Shown piece after piece: positions 8,307 through 16,852 of a stretch of 58,750 nucleotides of DNA. The notes beneath the pieces were generated by a model. The model had not been told where the DNA came from, searched no databases, and saw nothing but the letters and a program-made list of their open reading frames with translations. Source of the stretch: Porphyromonadaceae bacterium UBA7180 (GTDB taxonomy: Bacteria > Bacteroidota > Bacteroidia > Bacteroidales > Muribaculaceae); the NCBI GenBank assembly GCA_002491165.1, contig DKVK01000041.1:1-58750 (forward strand), written 5' to 3'. Each line of letters starts with the position of its first letter. The stretch's first letter is position 1. A program made the translations under genes and the position numbers.

Positions 8307-8527
8307 GTCTGATGTAATCTAAAACGCTATATACAAAATCCACAGAATCACTCACGTCCTCTCCGGGCAAGCGGCTTTACGAATGATGATAAGCGGTCTG
8401 TTTTATTTCGCATATAAAATTCTATTTGGGTTAAATTTTTATTCTCAACTTCAGTATACCCTGTGCCATTTTAATATGGTATATACTTAATAACACAAAG
8501 ATAGGCAAAAATGCTCAAACAGCCAAA
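8307..8527 (-). promoter_or_regulatory. Promoter and long leader of the phosphohexomutase gene
   Basis: Minus strand TTTG (8524-8527), 20-nt spacer, TATCTTTG (8496-8503). Transcription should start near 8491, so about 185 nt are untranslated. Near the 5' end AGTATA and TATACT can pair around an inner CCAT/ATGG hairpin (about 8449-8485). I recognise no known riboswitch. Confidence 0.7.
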
Positions 8528-8594
8528 TAATTTTTAGCATTTTTCAGAAAAGCGGTGGGACTGGGTTGTTTCGCGAAGTCCTGGACGCGTTTTA

Positions 8595-8626
8595 TTTGGT
8601 GGTATGGAAGATTTTATGTAAATTTG
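8595..8626 (+). promoter_or_regulatory. Promoter of yicC-gmk
   Basis: TTTG (8595-8598), 20-nt spacer, TAAATTTG (8619-8626). The leader is about 15 nt before the ATG at 8647. Confidence 0.85.
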
Positions 8627-8646
8627 CGGAATAAAACTTTGACACC

Positions 8647-9516
8647 ATGATACTTTCCATGACCGGCTTCGGCCGTTCCATCGTAGAATATAACCATAAT
8701 AAGATTATAGCCGAAGTAAAGTCGCTGAACAGCAAACAGTTCGACCTGTTGATGCGTGTGCCCGGCTATTACCGCGAGCTGGAGCCGGAATTGCGTTCCG
8801 TCCTCGCCGAACATCTGCAGCGCGGAAAAGTGGACCTGACCATTACCCTCGAAAACCTCGGCGAAGCCTCCGTGGTCCTCAACGTCGAAGCCATGGAGCA
8901 CTACAAACGCCAGATTGAGGATATGTGCACCCGCCTGAATATAGCATGGCCCACCGACTGGGTCGGCCAGCTGATGCGTATGCCCGATGCCATGAAGAGC
9001 GAAGTGCGCCTGCTCTCCGACAGCGAGCGCAACATAGTGAAAGGCGCCGTAGTGAAGGCCGCCCATGCGCTCACCGACTTCCGGCGCACCGAAGGCGCCA
9101 AACTCGAAGTCTTTTTCGCCGATAAAATCCGTCGCATCGGCGAGCTTCTCTCCGAAGTGGAACCCTTCGAGAACAGCCGTGTAGCCAAGCTCCGCGAACG
9201 CCTCGAAGCCCAGTTGCAGAAACTGCAAGGTGTGGAAATCGATGCCGGGCGCCTGGAACAGGAACTCATATATTACATTGAGAAACTGGATGTTACCGAA
9301 GAAAAGACACGTTTACGCGCCCATCTCAACTACTTCACCGAGACCATGGCCGGCGAACCCGGACAAGGCAAGAAACTCGGCTTCATAGCCCAGGAAATGG
9401 GCCGCGAAATCAATACGCTCGGCTCGAAGTCGAACAACGCCGAGATGCAGCGCATAGTAGTGAAAATGAAGGACGAACTCGAGCAGATAAAGGAGCAAGT
9501 GCTCAACGTGCTCTGA
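8647..9516 (+). CDS. yicC: YicC family endoribonuclease-like protein
   Basis: A 289-residue YicC protein. The start MILSMTGFG is the family hallmark. The C-terminal half shows the usual LxAHLNYF, the G-x-KLGFIAQEMGREINTLGSK block and a glutamate-rich end (about residues 230-289). YicC proteins have been linked to RNA turnover and stress survival; that is family knowledge. It is followed by gmk after 59 nt, a conserved neighbourhood, and both are probably transcribed from the promoter at 8595-8626. Confidence 0.93.
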   Translation: MILSMTGFGRSIVEYNHNKIIAEVKSLNSKQFDLLMRVPGYYRELEPELRSVLAEHLQRGKVDLTITLENLGEASVVLNVEAMEHYKRQIEDMCTRLNIAWPTDWVGQLMRMPDAMKSEVRLLSDSERNIVKGAVVKAAHALTDFRRTEGAKLEVFFADKIRRIGELLSEVEPFENSRVAKLRERLEAQLQKLQGVEIDAGRLEQELIYYIEKLDVTEEKTRLRAHLNYFTETMAGEPGQGKKLGFIAQEMGREINTLGSKSNNAEMQRIVVKMKDELEQIKEQVLNVL

Positions 9517-9575
9517 CGCTTGATTCAACCACTGGTAAAAGACATCCGGTAATTTCACCAAAAGGAACCGGCAAC

Positions 9576-10148
9576 ATGAAAGAAGGAAAAATCATCATCT
9601 TCTCCGCGCCGTCGGGGTGCGGAAAGTCAACCATCATACAGCGGCTGATGCAGAACCCGGAGCTTCACCTCGGCTTCTCGGTCTCGGCCACAAGCCGTCA
9701 GCCCCGCGGCAGCGAACAGCATGGCCGCGAATATTACTTCATCACCTGCGAGGAGTTCAAGCTGCGCGTCGGCGCCGGAGAGTTCATAGAATGGGAAGAG
9801 GTGTATCCCGGCACTTGCTACGGCACGTTGCGCTCCGAGGTGGAGCGCGTCACCGGCAACGGGCAGAATCTCGTGCTCGACATCGATGTGGCCGGCGGTG
9901 TCAACGTGAAAAAGATGTACGGCGACCGCGCGCTGGCACTCTTCATAGAGCCGCCGAGCCTCGGAGAGCTGGAACGCCGTCTCAAGGGACGAGGCACCGA
10001 CGCCCCCGAAGTGGTGGAAAAGCGCCTCGCCAAAGCCGAATACGAGCTGGGTTTCGCCCCGCAATACGACGCTGTAATAGTAAACGACGACCTCGAAACC
10101 GCCGTCGCGGCCGTCACCACCCTAATTCTCGACTTCATCAACCGGTAA
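9576..10148 (+). CDS. gmk: Guanylate kinase
   Basis: Phosphorylates GMP to GDP with ATP. The 190-residue length is typical. The P-loop is APSGCGKST (11-19) and the GMP-binding region contains SRQPRGSEQHGREYYFI and EWEEVYPGTCYGT. DIDVAGGVNVKK (about 103-114) corresponds to the conserved dVxGa region, and the lid includes RLKGRGTDAPEVVEKRL. It lies 59 nt downstream of yicC. A weak hairpin (GACTTG/CAAGTC, about 10160-10175) follows the stop. Confidence 0.96.
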   Translation: MKEGKIIIFSAPSGCGKSTIIQRLMQNPELHLGFSVSATSRQPRGSEQHGREYYFITCEEFKLRVGAGEFIEWEEVYPGTCYGTLRSEVERVTGNGQNLVLDIDVAGGVNVKKMYGDRALALFIEPPSLGELERRLKGRGTDAPEVVEKRLAKAEYELGFAPQYDAVIVNDDLETAVAAVTTLILDFINR

Positions 10149-10391
10149 ACCGCGTTTCCGACTTGTTTACAAGTCATTATGGTTTCCGATTCGTTTGAGA
10201 GTCGCCTAACCTTGGGTTATAGATAGTGCGGCAGAATAATTGTTAAGACAGTCAACCATATTCAGCCCCGGTTCTCCCGGAACCGTGCTCGTCTCGCTTC
10301 GCGAGTCTTGCGGACCGGCCGCAGAAGTTTACCTTCTTCGCGGTTCGGCAGTATCTTTAAGCATTCCTCCAAATCCGGAACTTTCAGTATT
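10149..10391. other. Intergenic stretch with small hairpins
   Basis: About 240 bases without a credible gene. Several short inverted repeats are visible: CGGTTC/GAACCG near 10270-10286, CTCGC/GCGAG near 10292-10305 and TGCGG/CCGCA near 10308-10325. They lie directly beside the larger palindromic element and may belong to it. Confidence 0.5.
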
Positions 10392-10776
10392 TATAGGTAA
10401 CGCAGTTAGTAAATGTGCATTTTATTGTAGCCCGAATTGCGTCAGCGCCTCCGTCAGGAGGCAGATTTTTCCGTAACCCCGTACGCCGCCAGGCGTGCGG
10501 GGACCAAAGCGCACGTGAATACGGGCCTCCGGGAGGAGGCCGAAATTTACATCAGGAAGAATCTTCAGAGGCGTAAATGATTGTAAATCAGCCTCCTCCG
10601 GAGGCTATATATTATATGTTACCTCTTACCCCGCACGTCTGGCGGCGTACGGGGTTACGGAAAAATCTGCTTCCTGACGGAAGCGCTACGCAATACATAT
10701 AACGGTAAACTATTGGCATTATACTTCAGGAACTTTAGTTAACCAAAATGCACATTTACTTACTGCGTTACCTATA
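10392..10776. repeat. Nested palindromic non-coding element, about 385 bp
   Basis: Two pairs of inverted arms are visible. The outer arms are 10392-10423 and 10745-10776, 32 nt each with one mismatch, beginning TATAGGTAACGCAGT. The inner arms are 10439-10502 and 10629-10691, about 63 nt with few differences, including CCGTAACCCCGTACGCCGCC. The central 126 nt hold two more hairpins (GGCCTCC/GGAGGCC near 10534-10552; GCCTCC/GGAGGC near 10589-10604). No ORF, transposase or clear target duplication is seen. It resembles a MITE or REP-like element. Confidence 0.85.
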
Positions 10777-10813
10777 CTTCGCTGCTGTTTAATGATTTTT
10801 AACGGGTGATAAT

Positions 10814-10844
10814 TTTGGTGTAAATTCTGAAGTGTGTAAATTTG
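10814..10844 (+). promoter_or_regulatory. Promoter of the CotH-family gene
   Basis: TTTG (10814-10817), 19-nt spacer, TAAATTTG (10837-10844), then about 30 nt to the ATG at 10876. Confidence 0.85.
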
Positions 10845-10875
10845 TGCCATTAAAGCAAATACACACATCATATTT

Positions 10876-12333
10876 ATGAATAAGATTATTATTGCCTTGG
10901 CTATTGTAATATCGGGGTTGCAGGCGTGGGCCGGAGGTCCGGCCGCTTCCGTGCCCGTGACGGGCACGCTGCCGGTGGTCTACGTCAATACCAAAGACAA
11001 TGCCCCGGTGGTCAACAAGGATGATGAGATAGAGGCAACCATCTACATTGACCCGTGCGGCGCCGACGACGTTGAGCCTTTCGGCTCGGCCGAGAATCCC
11101 GTGTCTTTCACCCTGTCGGGACGCGGCAATTCCTCATGGATCAATTTCGACAAGAAGCCCTACAAGGTGAAGTTCGGCAAGAAACAGACACCGTTCGGCT
11201 TTCCGGCCCACAAGACTTTCGCACTGCTCGCCCACGCTCCGATAGGAACCTATATGCGCTGCGAAGCTTCCTCGGAAATAGGGCGCCTCCTCGATATAGG
11301 CTGGGTGCCACGCACTTATCCGGTGGAACTTGTCCTCAACGGAGTGAACCTTGGCACGTATGCCTTCTCCGAAACAGTAAAGATAGCCAAGGGCCGACTC
11401 GACATAGCCGAACAGCCGGACCGGAACACAGACCCGGCGACTATCGGCGACGGCTGGCTCATAGAGATTGACAACTACGACGACACGCCGCAAATCAAAA
11501 TCTTCCAGAATGAAACCTGCACGCCGTCGGAGGAATATTGGCCGCGCAATTTCACAATCAAAACGCCCGAAGAGCTTTCCCCGGTCCAGGAGGAATGGAT
11601 AACCGACCAACTCCGCGACATAACAATGGAGGTGCACAGCGACCCGGCTGACGATACATGGATGCGCCACTTCGACATACCGCGGCTGGCGCGTTATTAC
11701 CTCGTGCAGGAACTTTCGTGCAACTACGACGCCTTCGTGGGCAGCACATATTTCTATTACACCGCCGATGCCGGCAAATGGATGGCCGGTCCGCTGTGGG
11801 ACAGCGAATGGACCTTCGAGCCCGAAGTTCGTGCCTACAATTTCTGGAAGGAAAGGAACATTTACAATCCCCGGGAAGACCATCCGGAGAATTTGCGTCC
11901 CGTGTGGATTGACCGTATGTACCAAAGCAGCGCTTTCCGCTCTGCCATCCTTAAAGAATGGGAAGCTTTCTATCCCGCGAAAGTGGAGGAACTGAAAGAT
12001 TTCGTCACCGGCTTTTATAATAAGGTAAAAGTATCGTATGATACCAACTTGCAGATATGGCCTCAATACAGCGGTGCCGAAATTAGCGCTTGGTATGGAT
12101 GGCTTATGGCCCGACTGGATGGTTACGTACAATGGCTTGACAGTTCCCTGCGGTCATCGCTTTCCGGCATCGACGCTCCGGCAGCCGATGCGGCGCAGAT
12201 AACATATCCGGCCGATGTCTACAACGCCTCGGGCATGAAGGTGCGCCGTGTACTGTCGCCCGACGACCTGCATTCCCTCCCCGCTGGCCTCTACATAGCC
12301 GCCGGAAAGAAATTCCTCATCGGAGCCAAGTAA
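10876..12333 (+). CDS. Secreted CotH kinase family protein
   Basis: A 485-residue exported protein with a CotH domain. CotH of Bacillus spore coats is an atypical protein kinase; whether this member phosphorylates anything is unknown. A signal peptide covers residues 1-19 or so. The N-terminal half has GRGNSSW and KPYKVKFGKK, typical of the family, then LVLNGVNLGTY and LIEIDNYDD. The motif near 306-313 (GPLWDSEW) corresponds to the family's PWDxDW metal site. The last 45 residues (from VYNASGMKV to the lysine end) resemble the short C-terminal tail of many secreted Bacteroidales proteins, often read as a T9SS-type sorting tail. It has its own promoter and terminator. Confidence 0.85.
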   Translation: MNKIIIALAIVISGLQAWAGGPAASVPVTGTLPVVYVNTKDNAPVVNKDDEIEATIYIDPCGADDVEPFGSAENPVSFTLSGRGNSSWINFDKKPYKVKFGKKQTPFGFPAHKTFALLAHAPIGTYMRCEASSEIGRLLDIGWVPRTYPVELVLNGVNLGTYAFSETVKIAKGRLDIAEQPDRNTDPATIGDGWLIEIDNYDDTPQIKIFQNETCTPSEEYWPRNFTIKTPEELSPVQEEWITDQLRDITMEVHSDPADDTWMRHFDIPRLARYYLVQELSCNYDAFVGSTYFYYTADAGKWMAGPLWDSEWTFEPEVRAYNFWKERNIYNPREDHPENLRPVWIDRMYQSSAFRSAILKEWEAFYPAKVEELKDFVTGFYNKVKVSYDTNLQIWPQYSGAEISAWYGWLMARLDGYVQWLDSSLRSSLSGIDAPAADAAQITYPADVYNASGMKVRRVLSPDDLHSLPAGLYIAAGKKFLIGAK

Positions 12334-12354
12334 ACCGCTTCCGTGAAAATATAT

Positions 12355-12396
12355 ACCGGACTCATCGCGCGGCGCGGTGGGTCCGGTTCCTTTATT
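12355..12396 (+). terminator. Terminator between the CotH gene and the TonB-dependent receptor
   Basis: ACCGGAC (12355-12361) pairs with GTCCGGT (12381-12387), with a GC-rich loop and TCCTTTATTT after it. It could serve the CotH gene and, less well, the convergent receptor gene. Confidence 0.6.
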
Positions 12397-12412
12397 TGCA
12401 AAGTAAAGTCGG

Positions 12413-14392
12413 TTACAGCCGGTCGTCGAGGGGGATAGAAATTCCTATGCTCCAGGTGGTGCCGGTGGTCATCGCCGAGTTCCAGTAGTAGATTTTCGGG
12501 CGGTAGTTGAAGAGGTTGTCTACCGTGAAGTTGACTGCTATTCCGCGCCATAGGGATTGCTGGAGAGTGAGTTTCCAGATGGAATAGGCTCCGTCGGTTG
12601 GATAGCGGCTTTCCGGTTTGCCGAGATAGCGGCCCGACAGGGCGGCGTAGAGTAGTCTGTAAGAGGCGCCGAGGCGGCGCTCGTAGTCGAGGCGCCAGGT
12701 GGCGGAGTGGGGACGGGGTTGTGAAAACTGCGAGTCCACCGTTCCTCCGCCCACGTGCAGGAAGTTGTAGCTGATGTTGGCACCAAGCCCCATGTCGGCG
12801 CGGTAACGCACGTTGAAGTCCACGCCGCAGACCTTCACCCCGTCTTCGTTGCAATAGCGTGCGCCGGCCTCCACGTCGCCCTGCCCGGGGGCGTCTTCCG
12901 TAGTGATGCGCGAGTCGTAGTAATTGTAATAACCCGAAAGGGTGAGGCTGTAGGAGCCGCGGAGCACGCCGTCGCGGATATTGCCCATGCGCTCTAAGGC
13001 TACGTTGAAGTTGTGGCTGCGCTCGGGCTTGAGGTCCGGGTTGCCGTAGATCATCTGGATGCCTGCCATGTCGAAGTCCATGTACAGCTCCTTGAGCGTC
13101 GGGGCGCGGAATCCGCCGGAGTAGGAGAGGCGGATTGAGAGCGGCGCGAGGCGGAACATGGCGGCGGCACGTGCCGTCACGGCATTGTTGCGCGACGCCG
13201 AGAAGTAATCTTCCCGCAAGCTGGCCACGGCGTTGAACCACTCCACCGGAGTGTAGTCGCCCTGCACGAAGGCGTCGAATGTGTGCTGCAGGTGTCGCCC
13301 GTTGCCGGCGAACTGGTATGTGGTGAGGTAGTCGTGCATATAGTCGGCACCGGCGGTAAGCGTCAGCTTGCCCAGGAAGCGGTTGAAGAGGGCGTGGAGA
13401 ATGTGCTGGCGGTTGCTGTAATCATGGTCGTGCGTGCGCCGGTCGCCCTCGAAACGCGACTTGTCATATTGGTCGTAGCTATACGAGAGTTCCAGCTCGC
13501 TGCCTTCCCTGATGTTCCACAGGGCGCGCAGGCCTCCGCTGTAGTCGTGGTAGCGGTCGGAGTAGTTCAGACGGTCGCTCTCGCGGTAATAAAAACCGCC
13601 GCGGGCCACGAGCTTCAGGCCCGGCGCCACGTTCCACGTCAGGCGTTCCTTGATGTTGTGGGTGGTACCGCCGAAGATATTGTGGACCGAGGAGGCGGTG
13701 TCGAAGGCGTCGGTGAGGTTCACTCGGCGCCGTGTCGAGAACTGGTAAGTGGTGGCGGAACGCACGTTTCCGGAGGAGAGGCCGAGGACGGCGCCGGCGC
13801 GCCATTCGTCTCCCATGGCGCTATATCGTGAATTAAGGTCGAGATGCCACGGCGCCGTGTCCTCGCGCGAAATAAGGTTCACCACACCACCCACGGCATT
13901 GGCGCCGTACAGGGCCGACGAGGCGCCTTTCACTATCTCCACGCGCCCCACGTCGCCGAGGCTCAGACGGTTGTAGTCCACGTTGTCCATAGTTTCGCCG
14001 GCAAGCCGCTCGCCGTCCACGAGGAAGAGCACCGCGCTGCCGCCGAAGCCGCTCATGCTCAGCGACGTCTCCTGCGTCATGCTGAAGCCGAACTCGAGAC
14101 CGGGAATCTCCTCGGTGAGCAGGTCCTGGATATTGGTGGCGTCCGCCTTGCGGAGTTCGTCCGAGCCGATGACGCGCGTCACCACCGGCACATCCTTCAG
14201 CGCCTTCGGCGTGCGCGTGGCCGTCACCACAATCTCCTCCAGGGCCGACGCCTCTTCCTCTTCGGTGTTCGCGGAAGGTGCCTCCTCGGCCGGAGCCGTC
14301 TCTGCCGCGTTGCCGGCCGGCCCCCCTTCCTTTGCCGAAGCGGCCATCGCTGCCGCCGTAAAAACCAAACAAGTAGAAAACCTTTTCAGCAT
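12413..14392 (-). CDS. TonB-dependent outer-membrane receptor
   Basis: A 659-residue TonB-dependent transporter of the smaller, BtuB/colicin-I-receptor type. A signal peptide covers residues 1-21. A short low-complexity acidic linker precedes the TonB-box region LEEIVVTATRTPK. The plug domain (about 55-170) includes VPVVTRVIGSDEL and ends in the strongly conserved VEIVKGASSALYGANAVGGVVNLI. The rest is a 22-strand barrel with the terminal RL, not an aromatic residue. The ATG at 14392 is chosen; a TTG nine bases upstream is also in frame. The leader is only about 25 nt, so no cobalamin riboswitch is present. The ligand is unknown; there is no SusD-like partner. Confidence 0.92.
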   Translation of the reverse strand: MLKRFSTCLVFTAAAMAASAKEGGPAGNAAETAPAEEAPSANTEEEEASALEEIVVTATRTPKALKDVPVVTRVIGSDELRKADATNIQDLLTEEIPGLEFGFSMTQETSLSMSGFGGSAVLFLVDGERLAGETMDNVDYNRLSLGDVGRVEIVKGASSALYGANAVGGVVNLISREDTAPWHLDLNSRYSAMGDEWRAGAVLGLSSGNVRSATTYQFSTRRRVNLTDAFDTASSVHNIFGGTTHNIKERLTWNVAPGLKLVARGGFYYRESDRLNYSDRYHDYSGGLRALWNIREGSELELSYSYDQYDKSRFEGDRRTHDHDYSNRQHILHALFNRFLGKLTLTAGADYMHDYLTTYQFAGNGRHLQHTFDAFVQGDYTPVEWFNAVASLREDYFSASRNNAVTARAAAMFRLAPLSIRLSYSGGFRAPTLKELYMDFDMAGIQMIYGNPDLKPERSHNFNVALERMGNIRDGVLRGSYSLTLSGYYNYYDSRITTEDAPGQGDVEAGARYCNEDGVKVCGVDFNVRYRADMGLGANISYNFLHVGGGTVDSQFSQPRPHSATWRLDYERRLGASYRLLYAALSGRYLGKPESRYPTDGAYSIWKLTLQQSLWRGIAVNFTVDNLFNYRPKIYYWNSAMTTGTTWSIGISIPLDDRL

Positions 14393-14421
14393 AATAAACA
14401 AATCTCAAAAAAATTCCGCTG

Positions 14422-14452
14422 CAAAGTTACAATCCCTCCCGCCGCTCCACAA
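14422..14452 (-). promoter_or_regulatory. Promoter of the TonB-dependent receptor gene
   Basis: Minus strand TTG (14450-14452), 20-nt spacer, TAACTTTG (14422-14429); leader about 25 nt. Confidence 0.75.
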
Positions 14453-14651
14453 TACCCGAAAAACGGTATTTTCCAACCCCAAGGCGCCCTTCCGTCGCCC
14501 TTCGCAATACAATAAAAACAGTACCGGGTTCCCAAATAATGGCTTATGCCCCGATTCGATGACATTTCAGGGAACCGAGTAATCGTTTCACAAATTATGG
14601 ATAACGTGTGGTTTTTCGGGGGCGAGGGGACGTTATGTCAAAAAAAAGTTG

Positions 14652-14659
14652 TAATTTTG
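14652..14659 (+). promoter_or_regulatory. Possible -7 box for the 14.7-17.6 kb operon
   Basis: TAATTTTG at 14652-14659, about 68 nt before the first ATG. No clear TTTG is found at the right spacing, so this is a weaker candidate. The rest of the 14453-14727 interval holds nothing else I recognise. Confidence 0.4.
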
Positions 14660-14727
14660 CAATGGAATGTGGCGGCGGTTCGCGGAGCCGGCGCGGTGTT
14701 CACGCTAATTTGTAATCTTTTACCGCA

Positions 14728-15165
14728 ATGTCAAAGCAGGAGACTATCAATAAATATCGGGAGGAATTTCTGAAAGGACGCAGCGAGGCTTTTATCGCCA
14801 AGTTCAACGAGAAAGACGAACCCCGGCAATATCAGTCGATTATGACCTGGCGCTACAACCGGCGCAAAGGTCAGAAAGGGAGCGACGCGGCACGCTCGGC
14901 CGCAACCGCCGCGGAGACGCCGCTGCAGCTCGTGGAACGACTGAAACACGCCATCATGAAGCTTCAGGACACGGCAGAACTCGACGAAGTGGGCGAGCAG
15001 GTGAAAAACCTCCAGGCTCTCGTGGCCGACAAGCGCCGCCGCATGATGCTTCAGGAAATAGACAACCTCGAAAACAGCCGCCAGGAGATTTCTCGCCGCC
15101 TCGAAATGCTGCGGCAGCAGCTCGACCGCGAGGAACAGCCGTCGCTTTTCGACGTCCTTGACTGA
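14728..15165 (+). CDS. Hypothetical charged coiled-coil protein
   Basis: A 145-residue soluble protein that I do not recognise. The first 60 residues are basic and contain a tryptophan and tyrosines (SIMTWRYNRRKGQKG). From residue 70 it is rich in Leu, Glu and Arg with heptad-like spacing (VERLKHAIMKL, then LQALVADKRRRMMLQEIDNL), suggesting a coiled coil to about residue 135. No signal peptide or membrane segment. It is the first gene of an operon with the ThiF-like gene, 16 nt apart. A DNA- or RNA-associated role would fit the charge but is only a guess. Confidence 0.75.
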   Translation: MSKQETINKYREEFLKGRSEAFIAKFNEKDEPRQYQSIMTWRYNRRKGQKGSDAARSAATAAETPLQLVERLKHAIMKLQDTAELDEVGEQVKNLQALVADKRRRMMLQEIDNLENSRQEISRRLEMLRQQLDREEQPSLFDVLD

Positions 15166-15181
15166 CCCCCACACTCTGATT

Positions 15182-15904
15182 ATGGAAAATTACAACTGTC
15201 GCTATACGCGCAACATCGGCGTTGCGGCGATAGGGGAGGAGGGGCAACGCCGCCTGCGTTCCGGCCGCGTCTTCGTGCTCGGCTGCGGTGCCCTCGGCTC
15301 AGTGGTGGCCGCATACCTCACAGGCGCTGGAGTAGGCTCGCTGACAATCGCAGACTTCGACACAATCTCCCTTTCCAACTTGCAGCGCCAGGTGTTTTAC
15401 CGCACCGACCAATGTGGCCAAAGCAAGCTCCACACCTTGGCGGCGCACCTGCGCGCCCTCAACCCGGAGGTGGATCTGCATACCGTGGAGCGCCGCGTGG
15501 AGTGCGCCGACCTCGAAGCGCTGCTCGACGGCGTCGACCTGATGGTGGACGCCTCCGACAACCCGCAGACCAAGTATATGACCGACAGCGTATGCCGGCG
15601 CCTCGGCGTGCCCTACGTGCTCGGGGGTGTCTCCGGAATGCAGGGACAGGTGCTGACGTGGCTTCCGGGCTACCCGGGTTATTCCGACTTCTTTCCCGAC
15701 GGCGACATGGCGGCCGGTGCGCCGAAGGGCGTTCTCGGCCCTACGCCCGGCACGGTGGCGTCGGTGCAATGCGCCGAGGCCCTGAAATATCTTGCCGGCA
15801 TCAGGGAGGGGCTCCTCACCGGCCGCCTCCTGCTTATAGACCTCCTCTCCATGCGGTTCAATGAAATCAAGTTCGACAATTTTTCGAAACCGGAATGCAA
15901 GTAA
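15182..15904 (+). CDS. ThiF/MoeB/HesA family adenylyltransferase
   Basis: A 240-residue E1-like enzyme; the family adenylates the C-terminal glycine of small ubiquitin-fold sulfur carriers (ThiS, MoaD). The nucleotide-binding loop is GCGALGSVVA (about residues 31-40), followed by ADFDTISLSNLQRQVFY with the arginine finger; the Mg-binding Asp lies in MVDASDN. QCAEALKYLAG near the end is the conserved helix. The two CxxC zinc pairs that MoeB and ThiF usually carry are not seen. No ThiS- or MoaD-like carrier gene is in the window. A TTG at 15158 would lengthen it by eight residues; the ATG is preferred. It overlaps the next gene by 10 nt. Confidence 0.85.
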   Translation: MENYNCRYTRNIGVAAIGEEGQRRLRSGRVFVLGCGALGSVVAAYLTGAGVGSLTIADFDTISLSNLQRQVFYRTDQCGQSKLHTLAAHLRALNPEVDLHTVERRVECADLEALLDGVDLMVDASDNPQTKYMTDSVCRRLGVPYVLGGVSGMQGQVLTWLPGYPGYSDFFPDGDMAAGAPKGVLGPTPGTVASVQCAEALKYLAGIREGLLTGRLLLIDLLSMRFNEIKFDNFSKPECK

Positions 15905-16647
15905 AATCAGTAATATACCTCACGCTCGCGGGTGTGGTCTTCGGCGTGGCGGCCACGTGGCTCTTCATAGAACTGGCCGACGGCGTGCGCCGCGAGAACG
16001 ATGCCCGCAAACAGGCTCTCGCCGCCATGCAGCATAAAGTGACGCAGCACGAGGAGAAAGCCTCGCAGGACTCGCTCGACGCCGTGGCGGTGACCCCGGA
16101 TCTCGCTTTCTTCACCCTCCACGGCCGCGTGCGCGACGTCAAGACCGACGAGTATATCCTCTCCTTCACCCGGGAGGGGAAATGGAAAAACCCGGAGGCA
16201 TACGTGTCGCGCAGCGGATATAACCTCGACTTCAGGTACGACAAGTTCGGATACATCACCGAAGGGAAGGCCAAGCAGAAGTTCGGTGGCAAATCGGCTG
16301 AACACATCAAGTACCGCTGGCGCGACGGCCGCATCACCAAGATAGAGGGGGACGGTGAACTGGGGGAATATACCATCACGCTGAAATACGACGACCGCGG
16401 ACTCCCCTCGCAGACCAAAACCGTGGTGAAGGGCGACGGGGTAGAGCAGGAAATAGTGGCTTCATATACCTACACGGATTTCGACGACCACGGCAACTGG
16501 ACGCGGCGCACCATGCGCTCGGCCATCACCACGCGTGAACCGGAAGGTTATTACGACGACGAAACCGAAGAGTTCGTGGAAAATCCCGAGCCCACGGTGG
16601 AGAGTGTGGAGGAAACCCAGAAACGCAAAATAACGTATTACAAATGA
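15895..16647 (+). CDS. Hypothetical membrane-anchored protein with YD-like strands
   Basis: A 250-residue protein not matched to a known function. A single hydrophobic segment (about residues 5-25) should anchor it in the inner membrane with the rest outside. A short coiled stretch follows (residues 28-50). The body has repeated beta patterns reminiscent of YD repeats: LDFRYDKFGYIT, IKYRWRDGRITKI, ITLKYDDRGL and YTDFDDHGNWTRRTM. The ATG overlaps the ThiF-like stop, and its own stop overlaps the next ATG, so it is translationally coupled. The family looks like one found in many Bacteroidales. Confidence 0.75.
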   Translation: MQVKSVIYLTLAGVVFGVAATWLFIELADGVRRENDARKQALAAMQHKVTQHEEKASQDSLDAVAVTPDLAFFTLHGRVRDVKTDEYILSFTREGKWKNPEAYVSRSGYNLDFRYDKFGYITEGKAKQKFGGKSAEHIKYRWRDGRITKIEGDGELGEYTITLKYDDRGLPSQTKTVVKGDGVEQEIVASYTYTDFDDHGNWTRRTMRSAITTREPEGYYDDETEEFVENPEPTVESVEETQKRKITYYK

Positions 16648-16835
16648 AGCAGGAAAACGCAAACAAGCGGGCCGAAGCCGGCAGGAAGGCGCCCATGGGG
16701 CTCGTGGCGCTCTGTGCCGCAGTGTGGCTCGCAGCTCTGGCAACCTCGGCTTATTACCTCACCGAATGGCTCCAGGCCCGACAGGACCTATCGGTGACCG
16801 AAACTAAAATAGAACTCGCCCGACAGGAGCTTTAA
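16644..16835 (+). CDS. Small single-span membrane protein
   Basis: A 63-residue protein with a basic N-terminus (residues 1-17), one hydrophobic helix (about 18-40) and a charged helical tail. The ATGA overlap with the preceding gene and a 17-nt gap to the lysozyme gene show it belongs to the operon. Function unknown. Small as it is, the codon use resembles its neighbours, and the coupling makes it credible. Confidence 0.65.
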   Translation: MKQENANKRAEAGRKAPMGLVALCAAVWLAALATSAYYLTEWLQARQDLSVTETKIELARQEL

Positions 16836-16852
16836 AAGGAACAGGGAAAGTT

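Noticed and set aside
14393..14430. Cobalamin riboswitch before the BtuB-like receptor
   Set aside because: The mapped-looking promoter leaves only about 25 nt of leader, too short for that riboswitch.
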